Assembly: GCF_019279795.1 (NCBI RefSeq)
Contig: NC_056732.1
Span: 184,142,503 to 184,206,502 of the forward strand
Reading direction: 5' to 3'
DNA length: 64,000 nt
Source of the DNA: Protopterus annectens
Taxonomy: Eukaryota > Chordata > Ceratodontiformes > Protopteridae
In this document: in pieces, positions 1 through 9,890 of the stretch
How positions within the stretch are numbered: position 1 is the first letter of the stretch
Layout of the letters: each line of letters starts with the position of its first letter
Translations under genes and position numbers: made by a program
The notes under the pieces: generated by a model
What the model was told of the DNA's origin: nothing
Seen by the model: only the letters and a program-made list of their open reading frames with translations
Databases searched by the model: none

Positions 1-456
1 AATCCAGTATTATGGTATGGGAATATAAATCCAGTAGAACAAAATGATGGGTAGTACAACTTCTGGTATTCTGGCATCAGAGGTGAGCACACAGCTTACT
101 GTGCCAGTGATGATACAAGATAAATATGCCACTAGATAGGCTGGTAGAAATTATGTAGCTAATACCTACATTCATCGTTTAGAGTGTATAAGTATATGAC
201 TCATCTATAATGCCACTGAATTATTAGCAGGCATGTTTATACTACAATATTTTGTCTATATGCCTGCATTTGTCTAATTTTCACATCAGTTAAAGTGGAT
301 TCATTCATAGTATGCTCACATGCTTGGCCACTGCATCATCACGTCATAATTTACAGAATCAAAATATTGTGTGATTATTCCATGTATACAGACCTTAGAT
401 TGCTGTGTCCTCTCAGTTTAGGCACAAATACCTACATGTGCATGCTGACATGTGCA

Positions 457-459
<3 letters not shown>

Positions 460-524
<65 letters not shown>
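460..524. repeat. (CA)n microsatellite
   Basis: An almost pure CA dinucleotide run of about 65 bp. It lies directly at the 3' side (in the minus-strand sense) of the LINE that fills the next 4 kb, so on that strand the element ends in a TG run. Confidence 0.97.
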
Positions 525-525
<1 letters not shown>

Positions 526-539
526 TTCAAGCACAGGCA

Positions 540-3060
540 TTAATGCCCTTCTAGTATAATAAGTGTCCAGGTTGTCCTTAAAGATATCTAAGCTAGTGCT
601 TGCTTTAATGTAATTTTGTATTCCATGCATCAGCTGCTCTGTCAGAGAATCAATGAGTGCAGTTATAATTCCTATAGAATCTTCTACATAGGTTTTCTGA
701 TGGTTCTCTACTACTTTTTGATAACTCCAAACATTCCCAGAGGTAGTTTTCTCTAAATATCCTATATACCTGAATAAGGTCTCCTCTTAAATATCTATAT
801 GAAACACTGTACAAGTTCAGATACTTCAGTCTTTCATAATAACTTACATTTTCACATCCATGGATGCCTTTGGTATATTTCCTCTGTACTCTTTCCAGTT
901 TACTCATGCCTGTTTCATATAAGGTTTCCATATTGTTATTCTATACTCAAGTTTGGGTCTAATGTAACTAACAAACAATGACTTAATTTCTGATTTCCTA
1001 GATTTTATAAATCTTTGTATATAACTTATAGTATAACTATCATTAACCAACTGGTTGATATAATTATAAAAAACTCAAAGCTGGATCTACCCATATACCC
1101 AGGTCCTTAAATGAATCTACACTTTCAATCACTGTGTGCTGTATTAAATATTCTCCTTTCAATTTATGATGCCCAAATTTCATATGCTTATATTTTTGAT
1201 GTGTTTATCAGCATATTATTCTCCTCCTGTGCCCAAATGGTCAACTTAGTCAAGTACTTTTGCAGACATGTCCTATCTGTAACACATGTAATCAGTTTAA
1301 ACAATCTGAAGTCATCTGCATACAGACTGTAGAACACCTTAGATGAAAAAGATACAGCTGAAAGATACAATCTAAACAAATATGGGCCTAGTTCATAGCC
1401 CTGTGGGACACCCTGGATGTAACCAAGAATTTCACCTGTCCAATTGCTATATGATATTTGCCATGTCCTATTTGTAAGCCATGCAGCTATCCATCTTATC
1501 AAGAGTACATCAATACCTACTTGTTCTAATTTATTGATCACTGTTTTTTATGTGACCCTGTCAAATGCTGACATTACATCTATATAAATTATATCACAAC
1601 ACAATTTTTCATTCATAGCTGTTACCACTTGTAACATGATGTTCTTGTTATAGAACATCATGTTACAGGTGGTAATGCATATATTTTCAACATACAGATG
1701 ATGATATACGGTTTCAAGTTCCAATCTTTCCATTTCTGACACTAAGTTATCCAATATAACTATCTCTATTATTTTTCCACAACATGAAATTAGATTTAAG
1801 GGTCTGTATGATTCCCCTTTCCCCTAAAGATAGGTTTAATAAGTGCATGTCGCCAATCATGAGGAATTGCTTGATATTTATACAACCTAGTAAATAATAA
1901 ATAAAATGGTACTGTAAGTTCTTGCTAACATGTTCTCAGGTCATTATTGCCAATTCTGTCTCCTCCCTGTAAATATATCTATAATCTGTTGTGTATGAGA
2001 ATACATTTTAAAATCCACTCACAGTTTATCAATTTGTATGTCTTTACTCCTTTCACATCTTATGTATCTATAAAATTGTTTCCTATTATGCTTAATATAT
2101 TTAGATAAATTTTCTTCAAATTTTTCTTGATCTTGTCTCACACTATGCTTAATTTGTTTGTCCATCTTGTTTATTTCACTTTTCAAAGCTGGAGTTCAAC
2201 TTCTTTTCCATTTCTTATATTTTTGTCTCTCACCTTAATAAAGTTCTTATGGAAATATATCTTCTTGATATTGTGTGCCTAGATCCTGATGTTAAACATG
2301 TTTTGATTTTTTTGAATTTAAACAATTTGTCTTTCAAAAACTTTAAACGTTCCTTCTGCAGTTTTCCACTGAATGCACCACTCCAATTACTTTTGAATAG
2401 TGACTGTTTTGCTTCCATATAATCTGTAATTAACCTTCTGTGCATTTGTTTAGATTTTAGTTTACCAGCATTACTTAGCAACAAATTAACCTTTATAACC
2501 CATAACCACTGCCCATCAATAGTAGTAAAACTTGACATGAAGTAATAGAATTCTTTAGGAACACAATGTCTAGTATATTCTGTTTCCTGGTAGTGTTTTT
2601 TTTCACAATCTGAACCAATTGCTGCTCCTGAACATACTTTGTGAATAATTTCCTTACTAATGTTGCTGAATCAATATTATTCTAGTCTGTTTCTGGTAAA
2701 TTTAACCCCCAGCTAATAGTATTCTTCCCTCCTGTGTTTCATGCAAGAAATGTATGAATTCCTCTAGGTCATCAGAACTTGACTTTGGTGGTCTATACAC
2801 TCCAACAATTGTTATATGTTCCAGGGTTGTCATTGCTGTCACAGTTACACAATCTGGTGTGATATCTGGTGATACTGGTGTTATCATTGAACATGTAATT
2901 ATCACAGGTCACACAATTATCTTTAGTCCCTATCATACCACTTCTACTTGATTTTTTGTTAAAATGTCTGTTACAGTAAAAGTATTTATATGATGAAAGG
3001 ACTGGCTTCTAGTTATTGTTCTTTAACCACGTGTCACAAACAATGACAACATCAGTATTG
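540..3060 (-). pseudogene. LINE ORF2 remnant (endonuclease-reverse transcriptase)
   Basis: Recognisable pieces in order: an endonuclease stretch with TIVGVYRPPKSS and LLAGG (2905-2700; the usual motif is LLAGDFN), a basic linker (2538-2230), RT motif A as IIYIDVMSAFDRV (about 1590-1550), the GVPQG...LGP motif (about 1420-1385), the catalytic YADD at 1311-1322, and the C-terminal LERVQRKYTKGI...RLKYLNL...YRYLRGDLIQVY block (about 895-760). The last residues run into FKDNLDTYYTR near 560. In the intact family the protein nicks target DNA and primes reverse transcription. Here frameshifts and stops separate every block, so no product is expected. Confidence 0.85.
1622..1675. repeat. Near-perfect inverted repeat inside the LINE RT region
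   Basis: A 24-bp stem (1622-1645 against 1652-1675) with one mismatch and a 6-bp loop TGTTAT. It sits within the degenerate RT coding region just upstream of motif A. The family does not normally have such a palindrome there, so it looks like a local inverted duplication. Confidence 0.9.
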
Positions 3061-4580
3061 TAGGAACCTAGCAAATCTTCCAGTAAGAAACTTTATTATT
3101 AATAGTTAGCATCAACAACCATCGGAGATGCATCAAATGCTGCTGTCTGTCATCTGTTAAATTTTTGACTTGGCAAAAATCCTGCCTCATGGTTTTCAAA
3201 TATTGCAAAATATCTGCTGCAAAAATTATTTTCCTTGATCTTGACAAGTGCATGCCATCCTGTCAGAACACGTGTGTGCTCAAAATTAGCTTGGATGCTC
3301 TATATATTTCCAGGGGCATTTTTTCATGTAGGTATTTACCCCCAAATTTTTTCATTCACAGTAATATGACTCTCCTTTCTGTATGTGATTTGCAAAAAAT
3401 ATCTCCTAACACCTACACACACTATGCTATCCAAGAGAGTTGTAAATTCCCTACTAACAGTCAGAGACTCCTTACCAATGAGATAATTTGTACAACACGA
3501 ATAAAAACAGATCCATACTTCCTTACATTAAGGTGGTCTAAGGCTTGCCTAACGTCCTCTATTTAACTCCTAGCAAGCATAACACTATCTGATGTTCATT
3601 ATTTTCTCTGCAAATGTTAAGTATCAGTTTGTCTAATAAATTAATTTCCAATTACAAGAATATCTTTTCTGATAAGATCTGAAGAATCTTCAATTTCTAA
3701 TTCATTAATATCTGCTCAGTTGTTACAAAGGAATACTCTTCATCACCATTAGTCTTAATAATCCCACTGTTTCATGCCTTATTACATTTGCATGTATACA
3801 ATTCTCATACAGCTGAATTTGTACATCCACAGCTTCAGCCATGTTGTCAACATCTATCTTTCTCTTCTTTTTTCTCACAGTAATGTTCTTCAATCCTTCC
3901 ACGTTCAGTTTTGATTTCTTCCTTTTCACCTACCTTTGCCTCTTTTTTTCTACTTTCTCTTTTGGAACAATGATGCCTTATTCTGTAGACTGAAGGTTTT
4001 CTGATAGAAAAACATTATAATTCCCTGTAATCTGTGTGTTACATAACAAAGCAGTGTCCCTTTTAGTATGTACGTGTCACACATTTATCCATTTCTTTTT
4101 CTTCCTCGCTATTTGCTATGAATTATTTTCTTTCTTTCTTTTTTATTTCCTTCTACACGCTCTGAATCCTCAGATTGCTGAATACTTGTATCCAGAATTC
4201 TAAAGTTCTCAGTGGCATTATTTTTTGCATAGGTGCTGAGTGATCTTTACAGACAATAGACACATCCTTTCCTAAATGTGTTCTATTTGCTCTTTACCTA
4301 ACATTATTTTATCTCATCAGTCCAGTCATTAATATATGTGACAACAAATGTTCAAGCCATGCCATAATGGTAAACTAATCATCCAGCTTTTGACATGAGG
4401 AGCACAGATCACCAGTGTTATCAGGTGTTACCTTTAAATTTACATAGCATTTATTACACTGTACAACATATTTGTACTTTAGCAAAGCATTAACGGCATA
4501 CTCATTTAAGGAATCAATATTCAGCTGCAAATGAATATAACATTCTGAAAGAAAAGAGCCATCAAAATCAGTTACCATAG
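3060..4580 (-). pseudogene. LINE ORF1 remnant with SGNH-hydrolase-like domain
   Basis: On the minus strand the N-terminal part (4578-4375) ends in a C-x2-C ... C-x2-C pattern (QCNKC, CSSC), like the zinc-binding segment of CR1-type ORF1 proteins. A lysine-rich segment follows (3929-3723). Then DILVIGN (3644-3664) followed by a stop and FIRQTDT matches the first block of SGNH/GDSL esterases (usual GDS/GNS), and QDGMHLSR (about 3262-3235) matches the last block with the Asp-x-x-His pair. SGNH domains are known in ORF1 of CR1/L2 elements. Several in-frame stops, including one at the position of the nucleophile Ser, make this a pseudogene. Confidence 0.7.
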
Positions 4581-4599
4581 AATTATAAAAGAACTTAAA

Positions 4600-5300
4600 T
4601 TAACTTCTGTGAGAAAAATCTCACAATTTACAACTATTAAGAAATCACAAACGACACAGTGTAAACCGGAGAACCAAAAATAAGCAAAAATTGCTGTGCC
4701 AGATGCCACTGAGAACGTTACAAGAAGAATTTATTCCAAAGTTTAAGTGCCTTCATTTCTTCCAAACCAGAACTTCATCAGAAACAAAATAGCAGCTGTT
4801 GCATTCATTTAAAAAGCCTTAAAGTTGCCAAACCATATTCAATTTAAAAAGATAGTACACCAGAAAATAACTTGTTAAAATATCCTATGTGAATGTTAAT
4901 ACACAACAAGAAAAAAATACAATAAATGGTAAAAGTAATATAACAAATTTGTACTTCAGCAGCTTTCATAGTTAAAAACAACTCAATCAAAATTAATTTG
5001 TTAGTGCCAAAAGTTATTATTGTTCCTTAGAATAGAATCAGTTAGCTAGTCCAGTTCGACTTAAGTCATATTAAATCATGTTAAATATTAAAGCCTATTG
5101 AAGAAAATCTGTTAAAAATAGTGTAACAAATTCATATTTTGGCATCTTTCATTTTGAAAACTGGCTTAATCAAAATTAATTCATTAATACGGGGGGGGGG
5201 GGGTTACAGGCATTAAGCAACAGTTGCCAATAAAGTTCCCTTTCTTCAAGAACCATTTCCCAATCACCCGCACCCCCCCCCCCAATTAGAAGGGTTAATT
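4600..5300. other. A+T-rich spacer with a diverged tandem pair and G/C homopolymers
   Basis: No gene is visible. Two copies of a roughly 75-bp segment sharing AATCAAAATTAATT and ATAACAAATT-type stretches lie at 4934-5008 and 5113-5190, about 180 bp apart. A run of 13 G is at 5191-5203, and C runs are at about 5266-5282. The position just downstream (minus-strand sense) of the Penelope-like element makes this a candidate for its repeated terminal region, but that is inference. Confidence 0.5.
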
Positions 5301-7640
5301 TTCTCCAAAATACTCAAAGCAAACATTTTAAAATCACGGCAAAGGATAAAATGTTTATACAAAGCATTAACCTCCATAGCCTTCTTAATTGCATGTGTGC
5401 TGATAAGTTTTTGGTTTTAATTTCCCCACAGTCTTGCCAACATAGAAACCTGAGCAAGATGAACAAAAGGCAATGTATTCCACACACCTTATTTAACAGT
5501 TGTAGTTCCCCTTCACAGAAATGTCTGGGGTAACCTGGGACCACCAAATGAGAGCCCTGCATTAAAAATCTACACTGCTTACAGGCTCCACAACACTTCA
5601 TGCTCAAATTGTTGTTAGAGGTGCTAAAATGGTCATCGTTCTTTTCCAAAATAGCCTTCAGATTTTTACTGTTCTGATACACGAATCTGGGCTGCTGAAT
5701 CAATGTGTCAAAAAGTCCAAAAGAAGCAAAAACAGTCCTCCAGTGAGAGTTAATAGCTTTTTAGAGAGAAAAAAAATATTGTAGCAAAACTGTATAACAA
5801 AAGCTTGAGACAAATCATTGTCACTCTTTGTATTGTTTGCTAAACCATTAGGAAAATGCAAAGTGTCCAATAGAGAGTGTGTCTCATTTCAGACATCCAT
5901 TTCAAAACATCTTCCAATAGATTAACTAAATATCCATGGCTGCTATATAGACCACAGAGATTTTCAGCCTCCAGACAAAAAATGTTGTCATCAGATACCA
6001 ATCTGCTAAGCCTGATGAACTGCCCATTGACAATATTTTTTGCCACCACGGGTGTCGGCTAGTGAGATACAGATAGGTGTTGGAAAAAGTGCCCTTTCTA
6101 AATATCCTAGACTCATATCTGCCAGCAGCTGAGTTTTACTATAATGCTGTGTTCAAATAGTTGATTAAACTGTCACTTGCCTGGAAGTTAAACTGCAAAA
6201 AGTCAGTGGAGTGGTTAAGGAAGTCAGTAAAAAGCTCCAGCTCTTCCATGCTCCCTTTTCATAAGAAAAATATATCATCCAGGTAACTCAGGTAAAGGTT
6301 GACCTTAGAAAAAAGGGGGGAATTAAAGATTCTTGTGGTTTCTTGAAATCATAATACCAAGATGGCAAACACAGGGGCTGAAGACACTCCCATTGCTATG
6401 CGCCTGTGCTGTTTAAAATATCCTCCCTCATATTAGACAAAGTTATTCTTAAGAACTAGCTCCATGCATTGATGCAAAAAAGTTGTCTCTGCCTAGTCAA
6501 GCTTGTTACCCTTCACCATCAAATAAAAAGCACTCCAAACCTTCCTCATGAGGGATGACAGAAAATAAGTCCTTAATTTCAACTGTGACAAAAGGGGCTC
6601 CAGGTAAAAAGTCACTGTCAGCAATAGTCTGGAGGAAATGCCAGGAATCCTTCAAAATGTGTTTCTTACCTTCCAAAAAAGATTTTAATTTAAAATCGAA
6701 TAATTTTGTAAACGGTTCTGTCTTGGAGCTAGATAAAGCCAAGGTTGGTCTCCAAGGGGGGTTGGTAAATGATTTGTGGATTTAGGGGATGCCAAAAATC
6801 ACTGGGAGCCAAGGATGTTTCACCTCCAGGAACCATCTGTGGTGAAATAGCAAAGGTAACACAGAGATCTTCCAATGCCAAGTCTATACCATAATAGACA
6901 ATATTAATCTCATTCTTTGAAACCTCTGTGAAGAAATCCCTGTTATTTAGGTATTCCAACATCTTAGAAGGATACACGTACTGGTCCATAATCACACCCC
7001 TCACCCTTAAAAGGCTTCATCACATGCACATTCTTATTTTAGACCATTCAAACAACAAATTATTTTCCTCGGCTGACAGATTATAAAATTTCTTGTTCCT
7101 CTTGCAACACCATTCCCTAATACTACATTTATACAACTGTTCAAATACATTGATGGGAGATGCTAACAGTGGATTAAATGTGCTACGTCTCATCAAACCA
7201 CTTTCCAAAGTTCCCTCATTGGTGGATGCCATCAAACATCTCAAATTTAATTTTTTGTATAAAGCTTCAATTCAACGATAGTATCCACAACATTGGGATG
7301 GCTCGAGGGTACAGATTTAAAACACTTTTGAAATAATGATCCAAAAACTGGAGTAATAGGAAGATGTGAAAAGTTATAAATAGTACAACCACCAAATTTA
7401 AAAACAGTACCTCTCATAGTCATGCCTGAACCATCGAGGTGGACTAGTAGTGTGTTCTTTGATTCCAAAATCCCCTCAGATGAAAATCCTGTCTGGAAAA
7501 TGCAGGCTGTGTGTCAAGGGTATCGGTTGCCTGCCTCACACATTTCTCCTCCAGTTCCGATTTGTAAGGAACAAAAGCACTTAAACTTGGGAATAAATTC
7601 TTTTTGTAAGGTCCTTAGTGGCATCTGGTACAACTAAATA
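5300..7640 (-). mobile_element. Penelope-like element (Neptune-like), degenerate, minus strand
   Basis: Minus-strand protein fragments follow the Penelope layout: an N-terminal segment, the RT core, then a Cys motif and a GIY-YIG-type endonuclease. The linked Cys motif and GIY-YIG region, with YLDD in place of YADD, point to Penelope-like elements and not to LINEs. The element is bounded on the left by the A+T-rich spacer and fades out near 7640. I see no clean pseudo-LTRs. Confidence 0.85.
5314..7636 (-). pseudogene. Penelope-like RT / GIY-YIG protein remnant
   Basis: From the N side: LSAEENNLLFEWSK (about 7075-7030), a segment equal to the 'D-K-G-G-G' region (7004-6900), the remnant of the P-x-I-H-K region near 6770, RT motif A as FVTVEIKDLFSVIPHEEGL (about 6592-6536), and the catalytic YLDDIFFL at about 6285-6262 followed by a stop. 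Then comes GQFIRLSR...SDD (about 6020-5980), and a Cys cluster CCGACKQC (about 5595-5572) ahead of the GIY-YIG-like stretch LLFILLRFLCWQD...LSAHM (about 5475-5390). The family uses RT and a GIY-YIG nuclease for insertion. Here the motif A Asp reads Glu, the GIY-YIG core is eroded, and the frame is broken many times. Confidence 0.85.
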
Positions 7641-8436
7641 TTAAATTAAGTAGAGTAAAGTTGTTGCTCTGACTGTACATGTTCTGAAAGTCTCATAAAA
7701 GGTGGAATTCTTTTACATTCTTCTACATCCTTTACATTGCTCACGAATGCGCCCAGTAGCTTCTGCTTGTTTTTGCTCGCAGTTGCACCTTTTTTTTTAC
7801 AGTAAAGATCAATAAATCAGAAACCAAGGCAGGATTGTTTAGGTAAGCTGTGGATTGTCCTCTTTGCAGTCTGTGTGAATCTATAGTTGAATAGGTCCCT
7901 TAGAATGGCCAATATTTGCTTGTCTAAAATCTACCACTTTCTAACAACAAACAGTGAAAATTAAAAGTAAAACATAACATATAAATCAAAGTAAATCTTC
8001 TTGACCACAAGCTATGCCTTCCTTCCTACAAACAGTGAAAAACAGTGGTAAGAAATAAAATATAAATTCAAATAAAGCTTCACAAAAGATTGTTTCTCAG
8101 TAGTTAACTGCATAACTCAACAGTCCAGATTTTTGCAGTACGATGTAATTTTTGCCTCATACTTTTGGTCTGTTCCTCATAAAATTTGTGGTTTTCCGGC
8201 AAATCAATGAGGACTAAAGTCAATAATGACACATATTTGAGTTTCAGACTTCATATCATCCTTCAGAAAATGCATGCTAACACAAATCCTGTTATTCTTG
8301 CAACTTTCAAAGTTTAGAAGAATGATATTTAAAATTTGTTCCTATTTTTGGGCTTTTCTCCCCCCATTATTTAATCTTTGCCCAGAATTCTTGCACTAAG
8401 ATGTTGAGAGGTATGATGCTGTGGTGCCTACAACTC
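7640..8436. other. A+T-rich DNA, no gene seen
   Basis: It contains one diverged tandem pair of about 85 bp sharing ACAAACAGTGAAAA (copies near 7940 and 8024). It lies upstream of the minus-strand Penelope-like protein and may include that element's 5' region. No coding potential is seen on either strand. Confidence 0.5.
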
Positions 8437-8544
8437 TGCTCCTGCTACAGGAATTAATAGGTTTATGTCATCAAACGACAGTGAACCCTTTGTTCTGCTA
8501 CAGGAATGAATAGGTGTATTCCATCAAAAGACAGAAAACACTAT
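8437..8544. repeat. ~53-bp tandem minisatellite interrupted by copy A (left part)
   Basis: Two units, 8437-8491 and 8492-8544, share CTGCTACAGGAAT-AATAGG and CATCAAA-GACAG. A third unit starts immediately beyond the far end of the giant element (32307-32360). The array is therefore split by the insertion, with the TAT target duplication at the unit boundary. Confidence 0.9.
8542..8544. other. Target site duplication TAT (left, copy A)
   Basis: The three bases next to the left terminus are repeated at 32304-32306 next to the right terminus. Removing the element and one TAT joins two neighbouring minisatellite units. Confidence 0.88.
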
Positions 8545-8596
8545 GGGCAGGATTCACGAAGCCTCCGTGTAAGAGTTACAAGGCTTACACGGAGGC
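8545..8596. repeat. Left terminal inverted repeat plus subterminal hairpin (copy A)
   Basis: Terminal 15-16 bp (8545-8560) match the inverted right end. Directly inside is a perfect 13-bp stem (8561-8573 with 8584-8596; GCCTCCGTGTAAG) and a 10-bp loop. The stem contains the CTTACACGG word that recurs at the right end and at the transposase promoter, so it is a likely transposase or Myb binding site. Confidence 0.93.
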
Positions 8597-8983
8597 TGCA
8601 GTTAAACGGTGTGACGTCAGCATGCCATGCATATTCATGAGGGCATGCTGACTCACACCCAAGGCTAACACGGTCCATGTAAGAAAGTAGGGGGCATGTC
8701 TGTAGGGTGAGCCCTGCAAACGGACACGCCCCCAGAAGAGTAACAGTCCCGAAAGTAAACCCCCACGACAGAGTCCGCATAAATGTCAATAAACACAACA
8801 CAACACATGCCCCCACAGACTATAAACATAAAATGGAAAAATTAACATGTTATATATGTTTTTATAAGTTTTAAAAATGTTTGCCCGTGAGTGCGCTCGT
8901 TTGCACGGGCGTGCCGGTCACTTAGCCACAGTTAGCAGTCAGTGGAAAAGCATATAAGATCTAAATATGCAAAGTAAGCCAAG

Positions 8984-9046
8984 AAGCAATAGCATAGTGG
9001 TAGAGACATCGGCTAAAGAGGAAGCAGTCATGGTTTGAGCCCCCAC
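8984..9046 (+). other. tRNA-like Pol III module 1 (copy A)
   Basis: A box-like TAGCATAGTGGTAGAGA and B box-like GGTTTGAGCCC are spaced as in a tRNA gene and followed by TTTTTATTTTT. Copy B has the better B box GGTTCGAGCCC at the corresponding place. Stems pair poorly, so it is a tRNA-derived remnant and not a working tRNA gene. Confidence 0.55.
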
Positions 9047-9198
9047 AACATCAATTTTTATTTTTAGTGGAATAAGCACAAAACAATTCCCTGACATATA
9101 TGTACATGTATAAAATTATTTTTATGTAAAATGTAATGAAATGGGCCATGTATTATGAAGAAATGTGTGATAATAAAAAAAAAACAAATGTCAGAAGT

Positions 9199-9500
9199 GC
9201 CTATAGCTGAGCTACACTCTAACAAGCTGAGTATATCTGCCCGTAGGTGAGCAGTGGTTTAACAGGTGTAAAATGAGTGCCCGTAGGTGAGCAGTGGTTT
9301 AACAGGTGTAAAATGAGTGCCCGTAGGTGAGCAGTGGTTTAACAGGTGTAAAATGAGTGCCCGTAGGTGAGCAGTGGTTTAACAGGTGTAAAATGAGTGC
9401 TCGTAGGTGAGCAGTGGTTTAACAGGTGTAAAATGAGTGCCCGGGGTTGAGCAGAGTTCTAACATGCTGAAACTGTGTGCCCGTAGCTGAGCTGAGCGTA
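9199..9500. repeat. 40-bp minisatellite in the left arm (copy A)
   Basis: Five nearly identical 40-bp units start at 9239, 9279, 9319, 9359 and 9399 (unit begins GCCCGTAGGTGAGCAGTGG). More diverged units flank them on both sides (9199, 9439, 9479). Copy B has only about two recognisable units, so the array has expanded or contracted between copies. Confidence 0.95.
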
Positions 9501-9628
9501 ATATGCGTGCTGACAGCCAAAGGACGCACCAACAAGCTAACCAACGGGCAACGTTGAGCAAGCTGTATCAAAACTGCCTTTACACAGACACACCTTCTAG
9601 CCTGTGTAGACAGTCATAAAATATAAAA

Positions 9629-9704
9629 AGCAATGACCAGGCTCGAACTCAGGATACCATGCACCATAGTCAAAGTACTGAACCACTAAGCCATGACAGT
9701 TGCT
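9629..9704 (-). other. tRNA-like Pol III module 2 (copy A)
   Basis: On the minus strand: TGGCTTAGTGGTTCAGTAC (A box-like), GAGTTCGAGCC (B box), an AGCAA/TTGCT outer stem and then a TTTTT run. It lies between the minisatellite and the gene 1 promoter. It is also present in copy B. The T-stem does not pair well. Confidence 0.55.
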
Positions 9705-9796
9705 CTTAGATATACAGTAATAGCATATATATAAAATGAATGGAAAGAGAAGCATGACAAAGCAGGTTTTGTGAAGCTGATACATTTCCAAAATGG

Positions 9797-9834
9797 CCAA
9801 TCACAGATAAGTGCGGGAAAAATGGCATATATAA
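9797..9834 (+). promoter_or_regulatory. Gene 1 core promoter: CCAAT box and TATATAA (copy A)
   Basis: CCAAT at 9797-9801 and TATATAA at 9828-9834 lie 57 bp ahead of the gene 1 ATG. The block around them is almost base-for-base the same in copy B (42240-42277), better kept than much of the surrounding DNA. Confidence 0.75.
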
Positions 9835-9890
9835 GCCCCATAGGCAGGAATACACAGCATAACTGATTGTGGAACCGATTTGCAGTCAGG

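Larger units (their letters stand above)
540..4600 (-). mobile_element. Degenerate CR1/L2-type LINE, minus strand
   Basis: A non-LTR retrotransposon reads right to left. From its 5' side it shows an ORF1 with a Cys-pair motif and an SGNH-like domain (about 4580-3060), then an ORF2 with endonuclease (about 2905-2700) and reverse transcriptase (about 1755-1190), then the usual C-terminal tail (about 930-540). Frames are broken by many stops and shifts. The order and motifs fit the CR1/L2/Jockey superfamily. Its protein tail differs from the LINEs nested in the giant transposons, so it is a separate family or a much older copy. Confidence 0.85.

Noticed and set aside
295..543. Poly-His/Thr ORF, and similar ORFs at 34141-34739, 40153-40529 and 54032-54280
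   Set aside because: Translation of CA or TG microsatellites.
8541..8816. Minus-strand ORF in the left terminal region (similar one at 41117-41380)
   Set aside because: It spans the terminal repeat and hairpin and reads into the flank in copy A. Similarity between copies is explained by DNA similarity; no motif or promoter.
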